Notes under the pieces: model-generated
The model's database searches: none
Told to the model about the DNA's origin: nothing
The model's input: the letters and a program-made list of their open reading frames with translations, nothing else
Assembly: GCF_009466385.1 (NCBI RefSeq)
Contig: NZ_WIAQ01000002.1
Coordinates: 124,001-188,000 of the forward strand
Direction: 5' to 3'
Length of the DNA stretch: 64,000 bases
Source: Peribacillus tepidiphilus
Lineage (GTDB): Bacteria; Bacillota; Bacilli; Bacillales; DSM-1321
Shown: piece by piece, positions 1 to 10,819 of the stretch
How the letters are laid out: each line of letters begins with the position of its first letter
How positions within the stretch are numbered: position 1 is the stretch's first letter
Program-made: the position numbers and the translations under genes

Positions 1-2
1 GG

Positions 3-632
3 CTGCAAGGTTTACAATTGTTAACAAAATATCATTTAGCAGCAGCTAATTTTGAACACCATACCAATACAACCTACAACCAAATAAAAAAATGGAAGGA
101 ACGACTGTCACTTTTTGAAAAAAATATCCTAGTTCTTGAAAAATACGTGTCTCAAAAAATATTATCGACATGGCTATATTGGGGATATTGGGCGATTGAA
201 GGGATGGAAAAATACGAACACTTCTTATGTGAAGATTTTCATACTGTCACACATGGAGATGTGGCCCATCATAATTTCTTACGAAAAGCCAATGGTGATT
301 TATATTTAATCGATTTTGATTTAATATCTTACGGACCAGCACTATTTGATTATTTACAATATGGCAACCGTATTCTACCTCATATACAGAACGAACAAGA
401 ACTGTGGGAGTATCCACAATTCAAACAATATAAGAATAATCGAGCATTTTTGTATGCTTTGGCATTTCCTGCGGATATTTTTAGGGAATGGAACAGAATA
501 GTTAGAGAAAACCTAGTGCATAACCACTCATACTTGCACTCGATATGGAAGCTGACCGTCGAGGATTTTTCTAAGCGCATGGAATTTAATAAGTCCTTAG
601 CTTTTATGGTAAATCAACAAGCGAACGGATGA
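3..632 (+). CDS. CotS/APH-like kinase family protein, 5' truncated by the window edge
   Basis: The reading frame is open from base 3, so the true start lies upstream of the window. The visible 209 codons hold the C-terminal half of an aminoglycoside-phosphotransferase-like fold: a THGDVAHHN catalytic-loop motif followed by a LIDFD metal-binding motif and a GPALFDYLQY helix. This arrangement is typical of the CotS/YutH/YsxE spore-coat kinase-like proteins of Bacillaceae. The next gene is a spore-cortex-type lipoprotein, which fits a sporulation role. Substrate and activity are unknown; a general sugar or antibiotic phosphotransferase is the alternative. A GTG-started small frame follows after 9 bases. 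Confidence 0.7.
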   Translation: MQGLQLLTKYHLAAANFEHHTNTTYNQIKKWKERLSLFEKNILVLEKYVSQKILSTWLYWGYWAIEGMEKYEHFLCEDFHTVTHGDVAHHNFLRKANGDLYLIDFDLISYGPALFDYLQYGNRILPHIQNEQELWEYPQFKQYKNNRAFLYALAFPADIFREWNRIVRENLVHNHSYLHSIWKLTVEDFSKRMEFNKSLAFMVNQQANG

Positions 633-641
633 GAAGGAAAT

Positions 642-776
642 GTGTACCACTATGACATGATCGATAGGGATTTAAAGGTGGAAAGATTCCTGGAAAGAAG
701 AGGTCATATGAATGTTCGTACTGAACATAAGCGTCATTTGGCTGCTCTACCGCCAAAATTTTTAAGGTTTACCTGA
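642..776 (+). CDS. possible 44-residue basic peptide
   Basis: A GTG start lies just after an AGAAGGAA ribosome-site-like stretch and directly behind the kinase-like gene. It opens a 44-codon frame rich in Arg, Lys and His, ending in PPKFLRFT. I do not recognise the product. Support is limited to the ribosome-site spacing and the lack of another explanation for this roughly 230-base gap. It could be a small sporulation protein translated with the upstream gene or a chance frame. Confidence 0.3.
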   Translation: MYHYDMIDRDLKVERFLERRGHMNVRTEHKRHLAALPPKFLRFT

Positions 777-864
777 AATACGTCAGTTTAAGAACCTCTT
801 TTCGGCTGAACACTAAAATTGAGCATCTATGTGCTCGTATTGTTCAACGAAGGAGGTTATTCTA

Positions 865-1575
865 TTGCGAAAAATGGCTTTCATATTGCCTGCAGCTGTC
901 ATGATTTTAAGTATGAGTGCATGTTCAGCCCATGAAGCAAAAACAGATATGAGAAATATGGCTAATCAAGTCGGTTATTATTCCACCGAAACATCTAATG
1001 GTGGAAATGCCATACTGTTAGATAATCAGGCTGCTCCAATCCCTCATATGATGAATGACTACAGGGATAATGCAATTAAAAGGAAAGAAATCGTGAATAA
1101 TCATGGTGGCAATCCTACGATTCCAATATCAGACCGAGATAGAGGACCATTTCTGCAGGATGGAGATTATAGCAGGGCAGATTATAATTACCATAACCAT
1201 ATTGAAATGACCCGAGCAGCACGCTCCTCTTATTACACGAGCTATGAAGGGCAGCTAGCAGAAAAGCTTGCAGCTAAAGCATCAAAACAAGAAGGTGTCA
1301 AAGATGCAAGAGTCCTCATATATAATGACCAAGCTGTTATTTCATTACTGATTAACAACTATAATGATGCTGACGAAATAAAAAAATCGGTTCAAAAAGC
1401 CGTTTCTCCTCTAGTTGAAAATAAAAAGGTGTACGTCTTAACTGATTCTGGTGTCTATCACCGAGTACTTTCGCTGGATAACACTCTGCGTGACGGTGGG
1501 CCACGTGATCGAATCAAAATGGATGCAAGTGACCTTTTTAAGAATCTGCATACTCATATGAATCATATGGAATAA
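865..1575 (+). CDS. coxA: YhcN/YlaJ family sporulation lipoprotein (CoxA-like)
   Basis: This is a 236-residue lipoprotein. The TTG start at 865 is chosen because AGGAGG lies at the right distance, and because it gives a short basic N-terminus, a hydrophobic segment and a lipobox ending in SAC about 20 residues in. The C-terminal half (about residues 120-215) matches the YhcN/YlaJ domain, which includes the B. subtilis spore cortex protein CoxA; CoxA lies just upstream of yebC there, as here. The middle is Asn/Asp/His-rich and probably flexible. The family is found in the forespore cortex or membrane but its biochemical role is not known. A strong terminator follows, so it is a separate unit from yebC. 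Confidence 0.75.
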   Translation: MRKMAFILPAAVMILSMSACSAHEAKTDMRNMANQVGYYSTETSNGGNAILLDNQAAPIPHMMNDYRDNAIKRKEIVNNHGGNPTIPISDRDRGPFLQDGDYSRADYNYHNHIEMTRAARSSYYTSYEGQLAEKLAAKASKQEGVKDARVLIYNDQAVISLLINNYNDADEIKKSVQKAVSPLVENKKVYVLTDSGVYHRVLSLDNTLRDGGPRDRIKMDASDLFKNLHTHMNHME

Positions 1576-1583
1576 ACGTTCTA

Positions 1584-1613
1584 GCCGGCGAGTGAATGAA
1601 GCGCCGGCTTTTT
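1584..1613 (+). terminator. rho-independent terminator after the CoxA-like gene
   Basis: A 7-bp GCCGGCG/CGCCGGC stem with a loop of about 11 bases is followed by five T residues. It ends the lipoprotein transcript before yebC. Confidence 0.85.
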
Positions 1614-1710
1614 GAAGGGGATAACATCTTAAGGATTCATGTTGTTTACCTTATAAAACACAATATGTTATAGTTATGATGAAATTTTTTTGCTCGAGAG
1701 GTGTTTTAGA

Positions 1711-2439
1711 ATGGCAGGACATTCTAAATGGAAAAATATTCAGCACCGCAAAAATGCTCAAGATGCAAAACGCGGAAAAATTTTTATGAAGTTAGCAAAA
1801 GACATTTATCTTGCCGCTAAAAACGGTGGTGGGGATGTGTCAACAAACGCAGCTTTGCGCTCTGTCATTGAAAAAGCAAAAGCAGCAAACATGCCTAACG
1901 AAAACATTGAACGTGCAATTAAAAAGGCTACTGGCGGTTTAGAGGGCGGAAATTACGAGGAAATTATATATGAAGGATATGGACCTGGCGGAGTTGCAGT
2001 TATGGTCTTATGTTTAACCAATAATAAAAATAGAACAGCGTCAAACGTAAGATTAGCGTTTTCTAAAAATGGTGGAAACTTGGGAGAGTCAGGCTGTGTT
2101 TCCTATATGTTTGACCGTAAAGGATACCTTGCTATCGACCGCGAGGAAGTCAATATCGATGAAGATGATTTGATGCTTCTAGCAATTGAAGCTGGAGCAG
2201 AAGAGATTGAAACAAGTGAAGAAGCATATGAAATATACACAGATCCTAACAGCTTTGAGCAAGTGAAGGAAGCATTAGAAGCGAACGGGATTACTCTTAC
2301 AGATGCCGAAATTACCATGTTCCCGCAAACTTATACTCAACTATCTGATGATATAAAAGCCAAAATGGAAAAAATGCTCGACATGCTGGAAGAAGACGAT
2401 GACGTCCAAGACATTTACCATAATTGGGATGAGGAATAA
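1711..2439 (+). CDS. yebC: YebC/PmpR (TACO1) family protein
   Basis: This 242-residue protein begins [14 protein letters not shown], the family signature. The ATG at 1711 follows a GAGGTG ribosome site; an upstream in-frame start would add seven unconserved residues. The [13 protein letters not shown] segment near residues 55-70 and the acidic tail are typical of the three-domain YebC fold. The family was long annotated as a DNA-binding transcriptional regulator, and more recent work links the YebC/TACO1 group to translation of stall-prone sequences. Which applies here cannot be read from the sequence. It sits alone between two terminators at the B. subtilis yrbC position. Confidence 0.93.
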   Translation: MAGHSKWKNIQHRKNAQDAKRGKIFMKLAKDIYLAAKNGGGDVSTNAALRSVIEKAKAANMPNENIERAIKKATGGLEGGNYEEIIYEGYGPGGVAVMVLCLTNNKNRTASNVRLAFSKNGGNLGESGCVSYMFDRKGYLAIDREEVNIDEDDLMLLAIEAGAEEIETSEEAYEIYTDPNSFEQVKEALEANGITLTDAEITMFPQTYTQLSDDIKAKMEKMLDMLEEDDDVQDIYHNWDEE

Positions 2440-2481
2440 TTTTAAAAAAGCATCCAGACTTACAAAATAACATTGAAATGG

Positions 2482-2516
2482 AAAATACCACAGAATTCTG
2501 TTTTGTGGTATTTTTC
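2482..2516 (+). terminator. rho-independent terminator after yebC
   Basis: An ATACCACA/TGTGGTAT stem encloses a short loop and is followed by a T run. The A-rich left flank would also allow leftward function. Confidence 0.8.
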
Positions 2517-2634
2517 ATTTTTAGAAAATATTGCAGAATTCTTATCGCTTTTTGTATTCTGCTAATAATTGGGTTAAAAAAGGAAGGAGAGGACAAACTA
2601 TAAAAAAGCACTGAACTGCCAACGAGGTGAGTAT

Positions 2635-3207
2635 ATGTACGACAGAAGAAAAGTTGGAAAAAAGGTGTATAGTTTGTTTTTACTATCCTTCATTGCTTTA
2701 GTATGTTTAATCATTCGTCCAGATTTGCAAGCCAAAAAACAACTAGACATGGAAGATGCTAATTCGGACAAACAAGTTCAGCTTGTTACGGCCCCTTTAA
2801 AACGATACATCATCCTGCAAAGAGAGTATTTGGATGGAGAAGTTAGCGAGGAGAGCATTGTGGAAGAAATTTTGGCTATGGAGGATTTTTGGGCTCAATA
2901 TAAAGATTGGCAGCTAATCGATCAGAACGAAGGCAGAATGGTTTTCAAACGAAAAGTGAATGATATTTCCCCAATGCTTAAAACGAACGGCTATTTTGGA
3001 ATTACCGAAGATGGAACATTGTCAATCTTTAATGGAAAACCCGATCAATCCCAAGTCATTCAATCTTTTTTTCAAATTGACATTGGTAAGCTAGAAAGCA
3101 AGAAGCATGAAGAACTCAAAGAAGGAATAAGAGTTTTAAATAAAAACCATTATGTAGAAGTCATTGAAGCATTTAAGCCTTATTCTACCGTCAAGTCGAA
3201 AAGATAG
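2635..3207 (+). CDS. bofC: BofC, intercompartmental signalling factor of pro-sigma-K processing
   Basis: This 190-residue exported protein has a basic start and one hydrophobic segment (about residues 11-27), then the BofC N-terminal beta-grasp-like region and a C-terminal domain with the PPxL/YFGI-type segments of the family. In B. subtilis BofC acts in the intermembrane space of the sporangium, where it inhibits the SpoIVB protease and so delays SpoIVFB-driven processing of pro-sigma-K. That is notable because sigK itself is at the far end of this window. The ATG has a GAGGTG site. At 190 residues it is somewhat longer than the B. subtilis protein. A repeat element, not a simple spacer, separates it from ruvA. 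Confidence 0.9.
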   Translation: MYDRRKVGKKVYSLFLLSFIALVCLIIRPDLQAKKQLDMEDANSDKQVQLVTAPLKRYIILQREYLDGEVSEESIVEEILAMEDFWAQYKDWQLIDQNEGRMVFKRKVNDISPMLKTNGYFGITEDGTLSIFNGKPDQSQVIQSFFQIDIGKLESKKHEELKEGIRVLNKNHYVEVIEAFKPYSTVKSKR

Positions 3208-3266
3208 CCGGGAAGTCCATAATCTTTCCGGCCTTTTGAATGTTTTTTCAACTTCTACGTTTAAAT

Positions 3267-3424
3267 AGAGCTAAGCGGGCGCTTTCCGCTTTTCGTATTG
3301 TCTAGCTCCAAGCGCCAGCTCTTCGGGTAAAATAACCTTCCCCCTGCGAAGTCTTTGGGACTTCTTCGGGTGAAGAACATTTTCCCGTCAGAGCTAAGCG
3401 GGCGCTTTCCGCTTTTCGTATTGT
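3267..3424. repeat. structured intergenic repeat bounded by 35-bp direct repeats
   Basis: Identical 35-base copies start at 3267 and 3390 (AGAGCTAAGCGGGCGC...). Between them lie 88 bases rich in stem-forming segments, including GAAGTC/GACTTC and the paired TAGCTCC...GAGCTA arms. The sequence resembles the GTCTAGCTCC...GGGCGCTT family of palindromic intergenic repeats common in Bacillus genomes. It fills the bofC-ruvA gap. No gene is supported inside it. Confidence 0.75.
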
Positions 3425-3464
3425 ATGTTACAATGGTGTACAGCAAACTTTAGGAGAGAGAGAT

Positions 3465-4076
3465 TTGTTCGATTATATTAAAGGAACGGTTGAGTTCGTT
3501 AGTCCTGAGTACATAGTTGTCGATAACGGGGGGATCGGGTATCAAATAATGACGCCTAATCCTTTTGTTTTTTCTGCAGGAAATGGTAAAGTTGAAACGA
3601 TTTTCACACATCTTTATGTAAGGGAAGATGTGCAGGCGTTATATGGATTTCGTACCCGTGAGGAAAAAGCACTGTTTAATAAATTGTTGAATGTAACCGG
3701 AATTGGGCCTAAGGGTGCCCTAGCCATATTGGCTTCCGGCCAGGTTGAACAGGTAGTACAAGCAATCGAAAACGAAGATGAGAAATTTTTATTGAAATTC
3801 CCAGGAGTTGGTAAGAAAACCGCGAGACAAATGATACTGGATTTAAAAGGGAAGCTTGAAAATATTGTCCCGGACTATTTCCCAAATCTTTTTAACGATA
3901 AGCTTGAAACAGCCGGCTATTCTTCTGCCAGCAGTCAGCTTGAAGAAGCGATGGAGGCTTTAAAAGCACTGGGTTATTCAGATAAAGAAGTTCAGAAAGC
4001 GGCTAAGGCTTTGCAAAAGGAAATATTAACAACGGAGGAATATATCAAAAAAGCTCTCCAGCTTATGTTGAAATAA
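3465..4076 (+). CDS. ruvA: Holliday junction DNA helicase subunit RuvA
   Basis: This 203-residue protein has an N-terminal OB-fold (about 1-62), two helix-hairpin-helix motifs ([11 protein letters not shown] near 80 and [13 protein letters not shown] near 115) and a C-terminal RuvB-contacting domain after a linker. RuvA tetramers hold four-way junctions and load RuvB rings for branch migration. The TTG start at 3465 is chosen for its AGGAGAGAG site and because MFDYIKG matches the family N-terminus. ruvB follows 21 bases later, so the pair is co-transcribed. Confidence 0.95.
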   Translation: MFDYIKGTVEFVSPEYIVVDNGGIGYQIMTPNPFVFSAGNGKVETIFTHLYVREDVQALYGFRTREEKALFNKLLNVTGIGPKGALAILASGQVEQVVQAIENEDEKFLLKFPGVGKKTARQMILDLKGKLENIVPDYFPNLFNDKLETAGYSSASSQLEEAMEALKALGYSDKEVQKAAKALQKEILTTEEYIKKALQLMLK

Positions 4077-4097
4077 TGAAATAAAGGAGGGAATTTG

Positions 4098-5099
4098 ATG
4101 GAAGATCGTATTGTGAATGGCGAAGCCGACTCAGGTGAATGGTCCTTTGAGCAGTCATTGAGACCCCAAAATTTATTTCAATATATTGGTCAAGATAAAG
4201 TAAAAGCCAATTTACAAGTCTTTATTGAAGCAGCAAAAATGAGACAAGAAACACTTGATCATGTTCTTTTATATGGACCACCAGGGCTTGGAAAAACGAC
4301 TTTAGCAGCGATCATTGCCAATGAAATGGGCGTCAATTTAAGGACTACAAGTGGACCAGCCATTGAACGTCCGGGAGACTTGGCAGCCATTTTAAGTACC
4401 TTGCAGCCAGGTGACGTATTATTTATTGATGAAATTCACCGTATTCCTCGTACAGTGGAAGAAGTACTCTATCCGGCGATGGAAGATTTCTGTTTGGATA
4501 TCGTGATTGGAAAAGGTCCTTCCGCCCGCTCAGTACGATTGGACTTGCCTCCTTTTACTTTAGTGGGAGCCACAACACGTGCAGGCTCTTTGACTGCACC
4601 TTTAAGGGACCGATTCGGTGTATTATGCCGGTTAGAATATTATAATGAGGAGCAATTAAAGAGCATTGTCATGCGGACAGCAGATATATTGGAAACTGAA
4701 CTTCATGATGAAGCAGCTACTGAACTAGCAAAACGTTCGAGAGGAACTCCACGTATAGCCAATCGGCTTCTCAGAAGGGTACGAGATTTTGCTCAAGTAA
4801 GAGGTACTGGGGTCATTACATTCGAATTAGCGCAATATGCGCTGGAGCTCATGCAGGTAGACAGGCTTGGACTTGATCATATAGATCATAAACTATTAAA
4901 AGGGATCATTGAAAAATTCCGGGGGGGTCCGGTGGGGATTGATACAATAGCAGCAACAATAGGTGAAGAAGCGCATACGATTGAAGATGTATACGAGCCC
5001 TATTTACTGCAGATCGGATTTTTGCAGCGAACTCCCCGTGGCAGGATGGTCACACATGAAGTGTATAAGCATTTTGGAATGGAGGTTCCGGTAAAATGA
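4098..5099 (+). CDS. ruvB: Holliday junction branch migration ATPase RuvB
   Basis: This 333-residue AAA+ motor has Walker A GPPGLGKT at about 60-67, Walker B FIDEIHR at about 107-113, sensor 1 GATTRAG, the arginine-finger region APLRDRFG, and a C-terminal winged helix ending in [11 protein letters not shown] 4098 is preferred over the adjacent TTG at 4095 because it is the better distance from AAAGGAGGG. One small deviation is that Pro follows Ile in [12 protein letters not shown], where many relatives have a different residue. The stop overlaps the start of the DUF2905 gene by four bases, implying translational coupling. Confidence 0.96.
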   Translation: MEDRIVNGEADSGEWSFEQSLRPQNLFQYIGQDKVKANLQVFIEAAKMRQETLDHVLLYGPPGLGKTTLAAIIANEMGVNLRTTSGPAIERPGDLAAILSTLQPGDVLFIDEIHRIPRTVEEVLYPAMEDFCLDIVIGKGPSARSVRLDLPPFTLVGATTRAGSLTAPLRDRFGVLCRLEYYNEEQLKSIVMRTADILETELHDEAATELAKRSRGTPRIANRLLRRVRDFAQVRGTGVITFELAQYALELMQVDRLGLDHIDHKLLKGIIEKFRGGPVGIDTIAATIGEEAHTIEDVYEPYLLQIGFLQRTPRGRMVTHEVYKHFGMEVPVK

Positions 5100-5302
5100 C
5101 AGGGATGTCTAAACTGCTTATGACCATTGGTGGGATTATTTTTCTGATCGGATTTCTGATGCAGTTTATCAAAATCGGGAAACTACCAGGAGATATACTC
5201 ATCAAGAAAGGAAATACAACCTTCTATTTTCCAGTGATGACTTCAATTTTATTAAGTATAGTCCTTTCTTTCATTATGTATGTAATCAGTAGATTTAAAT
5301 AA
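5096..5302 (+). CDS. DUF2905 small membrane protein
   Basis: This 68-residue protein has two hydrophobic segments (about 5-24 and 45-65) flanking the conserved KLPGDI...K/GNTTFYFP motif of DUF2905. Its function is unknown. It is conserved next to ruvB in several bacilli, and the ATGA overlap with ruvB suggests it is translated from the same mRNA. Nothing in it suggests a direct role in DNA repair. Confidence 0.85.
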   Translation: MTGMSKLLMTIGGIIFLIGFLMQFIKIGKLPGDILIKKGNTTFYFPVMTSILLSIVLSFIMYVISRFK

Positions 5303-5317
5303 CAGGATGTGAATAGA

Positions 5318-6346
5318 ATGAAGGTGGATTTATTCGATTTCTTCTTACCAGAGGAGCTGATTGCTCAGACCCCTTTGGAAAAAAGGGAAGAAAGCCGCCT
5401 CATGGTTTTAAATAAAGAAACCGGAGAGACGAAGCACGATATTTTTAAAAATATAAAACAATATTTAAAACCAGGTGATTGCTTGGTGCTTAACGATACG
5501 AAGGTGCTTCCAGCTCGCTTGTTTGGCGTAAAGCAAGATACAGGTGCCAAAGTAGAGCTCTTGTTATTAAAGCAGGAAAAGGGAGACATTTGGGAAGCGC
5601 TAGTTAAGCCTGCTAAGCGTGTGAAAATTGGAACGGTCTTAGAGTTTGGAAATGGCAAGCTTAAGGCGACCTGCAAAAAAGAAATGGACCATGGCGGCCG
5701 GATTATGGAATTTGAATATGAAGGAATTTTTTACGAGGTATTGGATGAACTGGGACATATGCCTCTTCCTCCATACATCAAAGAGCAGCTTGAGGAAAAA
5801 GACCGCTACCAAACGGTATATGCCCGTGAACGTGGTTCAGCTGCAGCTCCGACTGCCGGACTGCATTTTACAGAAGCACTTCTTGAAGAAATCAAGGAAA
5901 TGGGTGTTTCACTTGCTTTTATCACTCTTCACGTTGGGCTTGGAACATTTCGGCCTGTTAGTGTGGAAGATATCAATGAGCATGAAATGCATGCCGAGTT
6001 TTATCAAATGACAGAAGGAACCGCGAGACTGTTGAATGAAGTAAGGGAACGCGGAGGAAGAATCATTACTGTTGGCACTACTTCGACGCGGACTTTGGAA
6101 ACGATTGCCCAGAAATATGATGGACGTTTTCAGGAAGAGAGCGGCTGGACAGATATTTTCATATATCCAGGCTACGAATTTAAAGCTATAGACGGTATGA
6201 TCACCAATTTCCATTTACCGAAATCTACATTAATCATGCTCATCAGTGCGTTAGCTGGAAGAGAAAATGTATTAAAAGCGTATGAAGAAGCCGTCAATCA
6301 AAAATATCGTTTCTTTAGCTTTGGCGATGCGATGCTTATTATTTAA
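5318..6346 (+). CDS. queA: S-adenosylmethionine:tRNA ribosyltransferase-isomerase
   Basis: This 342-residue enzyme transfers the ribosyl group of SAM to preQ1 at tRNA position 34, forming epoxyqueuosine. Family landmarks include [14 protein letters not shown] at the N-terminus, [23 protein letters not shown] and the C-terminal [22 protein letters not shown] 5318 is chosen over an upstream GTG at 5309 because the AGGATGTG site fits it. tgt follows directly, so consecutive steps of queuosine synthesis are adjacent (Tgt acts first). Confidence 0.96.
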   Translation: MKVDLFDFFLPEELIAQTPLEKREESRLMVLNKETGETKHDIFKNIKQYLKPGDCLVLNDTKVLPARLFGVKQDTGAKVELLLLKQEKGDIWEALVKPAKRVKIGTVLEFGNGKLKATCKKEMDHGGRIMEFEYEGIFYEVLDELGHMPLPPYIKEQLEEKDRYQTVYARERGSAAAPTAGLHFTEALLEEIKEMGVSLAFITLHVGLGTFRPVSVEDINEHEMHAEFYQMTEGTARLLNEVRERGGRIITVGTTSTRTLETIAQKYDGRFQEESGWTDIFIYPGYEFKAIDGMITNFHLPKSTLIMLISALAGRENVLKAYEEAVNQKYRFFSFGDAMLII

Positions 6347-7519
<1,173 letters not shown>

Positions 7520-7550
7520 AAGATATAAAAGGTGAAAGGAGTGAAGCAAC

Positions 7551-7826
7551 ATGGCAGATATGTTAGGTACAATTGGTCCTCTTTTGTTAATGTTTGTCCT
7601 ATTTTATTTCCTATTAATTCGTCCTCAGCAAAAACGCCAAAAGGCTATTCAAACGATGCAGAACGAATTGAAAAAAGGGGATAAAATTATTACAATTGGA
7701 GGCCTTCACGGAATTGTAGATTCTCTTGATGAAAACAAGATTATTATAAAATGTGGAGATGGCAGCCGTCTTACATACGATCGTGCAGCAGTGCGAGAGG
7801 TTGTAGAAAAGAGTACAGGTGTATAA
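7551..7826 (+). CDS. yajC: preprotein translocase accessory protein YajC
   Basis: This 91-residue protein has one N-terminal membrane helix (about 8-24) ending in the family signature FYFLLIRPQQKRQK, followed by a small beta-rich cytosolic domain (KKGDKIITIGGLHG). YajC associates with SecDF at the Sec translocon. secDF lies downstream in this same window, separated by a divergent block of genes. A terminator follows, ending the queA-tgt-yajC unit. Confidence 0.94.
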   Translation: MADMLGTIGPLLLMFVLFYFLLIRPQQKRQKAIQTMQNELKKGDKIITIGGLHGIVDSLDENKIIIKCGDGSRLTYDRAAVREVVEKSTGV

Positions 7827-7832
7827 ATCAAA

Positions 7833-7864
7833 AAAATCCTTGCCAAAGTAGGCAAGGATTTTTT
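7833..7864 (+). terminator. rho-independent terminator after yajC
   Basis: A 12-bp AAAATCCTTGCC stem with a 6-base loop is followed by T residues. Its A-rich left side means it may also serve the converging gene on the minus strand. Confidence 0.9.
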
Positions 7865-7898
7865 CGATTTTTTACGCTAGTATAGAAAACTTCCTCCA

Positions 7899-8270
7899 TC
7901 AAGATGCCTTATTTCCTCCGCTTAGATTCACCCCGAGAATGCCACCCATCATACTCGTTAGGATAAAGCAGGCATAATAAATCCAATCCTTTAATGAAAA
8001 TAAATGGTCATGTCCAAGATACTGAAATAAGAAAACAATGGCTGTATACAATAAACCTGTCCCTCCACCGAGCAGCCATCCCTGTTTCTTTCCTTTTCCG
8101 CCTGAAATAAACCCACCGATGAAAATAGACAAGAAGGAAATTGCCATTACTACATATTTGAGAGAAGACTCATTCAAAGATGAAAATCTTAAAAGTATGG
8201 AAAAAATCAAGCTTGATACAATGGCTAAAATAAATATGCTGCTCACACCATATAAAATGGCGGTACCCAT
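7899..8270 (-). CDS. TIGR04086/YrzE family membrane protein
   Basis: Four hydrophobic segments separated by short loops, with GGFISGGKGKKQGWLLGGGTG in the middle, match the YrzE-type membrane family found at this locus in Bacillus. Its function is unknown. The start is uncertain. The Met at 8270 begins the conserved region, but the best ribosome site (AAGGAAGGGGAG) is about 22 bases upstream of it. A longer TTG-started form reaching 8363 has no ribosome site. The gene converges on yajC and is divergent from the DUF421 gene. Confidence 0.7.
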   Translation of the reverse strand: MGTAILYGVSSIFILAIVSSLIFSILLRFSSLNESSLKYVVMAISFLSIFIGGFISGGKGKKQGWLLGGGTGLLYTAIVFLFQYLGHDHLFSLKDWIYYACFILTSMMGGILGVNLSGGNKAS

Positions 8271-8473
8271 TTTTTTTGTTTCGATTTTCTTTCTCCCCTT
8301 CCTTGGATCATAGTTACATTTGCTAGTACAAGCATATTCAAACGACCTAATATTTAGAATCAAAAGAATATGGGTTTAGATAATTTCGTTTGGAAAGAAA
8401 AGGGCACCATAATTTTGTTCGATCTAGATACATTAATATTGAATGTCTTGTTAAAGGTAAAGGAGTGACTAGG

Positions 8474-9124
8474 ATGGAAAATATTCTGCTAATTTGCATC
8501 CGTACCGTTATTATGTATGTACTGATCCTACTTATTTTCCGTCTCATGGGAAAAAGAGAAATCGGTGAATTAAGTATTCTGGATCTTGTTGTTTTTATTA
8601 TGATTGCCGAAATGGCTGTTGTTGCAATTGAAGATACAGAAAGTTCATTATGGGATACGATTCTGCCAATGGTCTTATTAATGGTTATACAAATTTTAAT
8701 GGCGATCATCTCTCTTAAAAGCCAGAAATTTAGGGAAATCGTTGATGGAAAGCCTACAGTCGTTATTAACAAAGGAAAAATTGATGAAGCTGCAATGAGA
8801 AAACAGCGATACAACTTCAACGACCTATTGTTACAACTGAGAGAAAAGGAAATCAAAAATGTAGCAGATGTTGAATTTGCTATCTTGGAGCCATCCGGTA
8901 AGTTGTCAGTCATAAAAAAAGAAAATAATATGCGTCATAATCAATCGATCCTGGCATTGCCACTGGTGCTGGATGGAATCATTCAAGAAGATCACTTAGC
9001 TGAAATGAATAGAACAAATCTTTGGTTAAGACAGCAATTGAAAAAACGGGGGTATCCCGACATTAAAAAAATATCTTATTGCAGTTACGAGAATGGGTAT
9101 TTTTTTGTTGATGTAAAAGATTAA
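8474..9124 (+). CDS. DUF421 (YetF/YrbG-like) membrane protein
   Basis: This 216-residue protein has three N-terminal membrane segments (about 5-85) and a soluble C-terminal half with the RKQRYNFNDLLLQLREK motif characteristic of DUF421/YetF proteins. The role is unknown; relatives occur in stress and sporulation regulons. ATG 8474 follows AAAGGAG and fits the family N-terminus. Its stop overlaps the end of the convergent spoVB gene by four bases. Confidence 0.85.
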   Translation: MENILLICIRTVIMYVLILLIFRLMGKREIGELSILDLVVFIMIAEMAVVAIEDTESSLWDTILPMVLLMVIQILMAIISLKSQKFREIVDGKPTVVINKGKIDEAAMRKQRYNFNDLLLQLREKEIKNVADVEFAILEPSGKLSVIKKENNMRHNQSILALPLVLDGIIQEDHLAEMNRTNLWLRQQLKKRGYPDIKKISYCSYENGYFFVDVKD

Positions 9125-10668
9125 CGTACCCAATTTTTAAAAATGGGTAACCTTCTTAGTTCTTCTTTTTTTATAACGTTTGCTAGGATTAATACGAACA
9201 AGAAAAGAATGGTTAATACGCTCAATGATCCAATTAAATTCATGATAGATGGTAAAGCTTTAAGCCAATATTGATACGATAGATGGCTGATCCAGCCTGC
9301 AAACAATGCCGCTAAAAGGGTGATAAAATACTGTCTTGCTTCAATAGTAATGGAAATTTTCTTTGCAATTGTAAAAAAATGAAGCAGCGTAACTAAAACA
9401 AAACCAACTGCTATTCCAAGTGCAGCTCCCATAATTCCGAACTCCTCTCTTGAAGCCAAGAGAAAGATAACGGCAATTTTAGCAGCAGATCCAAGTAAGC
9501 TATTAATCATAGCAGCCTTCGCTAAATTTAAAGCTTGTAAGACAGACTGTAAAGGCATCTGGTAATAAAAGAAAATAAAAAATGGAGCCATGAATTTAAG
9601 AAATACTGCGGAACTGGATGAACCGTACATGGCGATCATAAGTGGTTCGGCAAAAATATAAAGAGCAATAACCGATAGACAGCCTGAAATAAATGTAATA
9701 CGAAGAGTCTGAAGTAACCTATATTGCACCAGTTTATGATTACCGGCTGCATTAGCTTCGCTTATGGCTGGTACTAGGGAAGTAGATAATGAATAAGTAA
9801 TAAAAGATGGTAGCATCAGTAAGGGTAATGCATAGCCAGTCAATTCACCGTACTGCTTTGTGGCTACGCTAGCAGTAATCCCTGCAATGGCAAGACTTTG
9901 TGCTACTACAATAGGTTCAAGGAACCAAGCAAAAGATCCAATCATTCTGCTTCCAGTTGTTGGGACTGCAATGCTCATAAGTTCCTTGAAGGTGTTTTTA
10001 CCGCTTTTAACAGATTGAAAAAACTTTCTGCGGAGTTTGAAATGTTTTTTTATTTTAAACATCGTCATCAAGTAAAGTAATGAAACGAGTTCTCCGATCA
10101 CAGAAGAAAACATGGCGCCTGCAGCAGCATATTCTATTCCATAAGGCAAAAACATTTTGGTCATGACAGCAATGAGCGTAATGCGGACAACCTGCTCAAG
10201 AATTTGTGAATATGCAGCAGGCTTCATGTTTTGTTTGCCTTGAAAATAACCTCTTAGAACTGAGGATACTGCTATGATGGGTATAATGGGTGCGATCGCA
10301 ATCAATGGCCAAATCGTACGCTCGTCCGTAAAAATGGTTTGGGAAAGAAGAGGAGCTAATAGCAGTAAAGCAGGTGTGAATATCATAGACAATCCAAGTG
10401 TAACACTTAAAGATACAACAAGAATTTTTTTAATTTTTTTTTGATCACCTATTGCACTGGCCTCTGCGACAAACTTTGAAATCGCCACAGGGAGCCCAAA
10501 TTGTGTGATGGTAATGACTAGGAATAATGTCGGAAGTGCCATCATGTATAGGCCTACGCCTTCCTCCCCAATGATCCTTGCTACTACGATTCTATTAATA
10601 AAGCCAAGCACCCTTGTGATTAATCCGGCCACAAGTAATATTAATGCCCCTTGAATAAACTTTGACAT
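9121..10668 (-). CDS. spoVB: stage V sporulation protein B (MOP-family flippase)
   Basis: This 515-residue protein has about 14 predicted membrane helices and begins MSKFIQGALILLVAGLITRV, the typical start of the polysaccharide-transporter/MurJ-like SpoVB group. SpoVB is required for spore cortex formation and is thought to move lipid-linked cortex precursors across the outer forespore membrane. It is transcribed alone on the minus strand, divergent from comN. Related YtgP/MurJ-type proteins are the main alternative, but the position beside a DUF421 gene and comN matches B. subtilis spoVB. Confidence 0.9.
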   Translation of the reverse strand: MSKFIQGALILLVAGLITRVLGFINRIVVARIIGEEGVGLYMMALPTLFLVITITQFGLPVAISKFVAEASAIGDQKKIKKILVVSLSVTLGLSMIFTPALLLLAPLLSQTIFTDERTIWPLIAIAPIIPIIAVSSVLRGYFQGKQNMKPAAYSQILEQVVRITLIAVMTKMFLPYGIEYAAAGAMFSSVIGELVSLLYLMTMFKIKKHFKLRRKFFQSVKSGKNTFKELMSIAVPTTGSRMIGSFAWFLEPIVVAQSLAIAGITASVATKQYGELTGYALPLLMLPSFITYSLSTSLVPAISEANAAGNHKLVQYRLLQTLRITFISGCLSVIALYIFAEPLMIAMYGSSSSAVFLKFMAPFFIFFYYQMPLQSVLQALNLAKAAMINSLLGSAAKIAVIFLLASREEFGIMGAALGIAVGFVLVTLLHFFTIAKKISITIEARQYFITLLAALFAGWISHLSYQYWLKALPSIMNLIGSLSVLTILFLFVLILANVIKKEELRRLPIFKNWVR

Positions 10669-10819
10669 TCAAAAAACCCGCCTTCTCAAAAAGAATCAAT
10701 TCTTATACAATTAACTATATGCATGCATGTGGACAAAGCATGACAAGGTATTTACCTCTTAAGATCGGTCTCGGTTGCATAATAGGATATTGACAAAGCT
10801 GCGAGAGAGGCGTGATTTG

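Noticed and set aside
3261-3446. 61-codon minus-strand frame between bofC and ruvA
   Set aside because: It is made of the repeat element; the repeated peptide ([10 protein letters not shown]) arises from the 35-bp direct repeats.
8347-8913. 188-codon minus-strand frame opposite the DUF421 gene
   Set aside because: The DUF421 gene on the plus strand has family motifs and a ribosome site; this is its complement.
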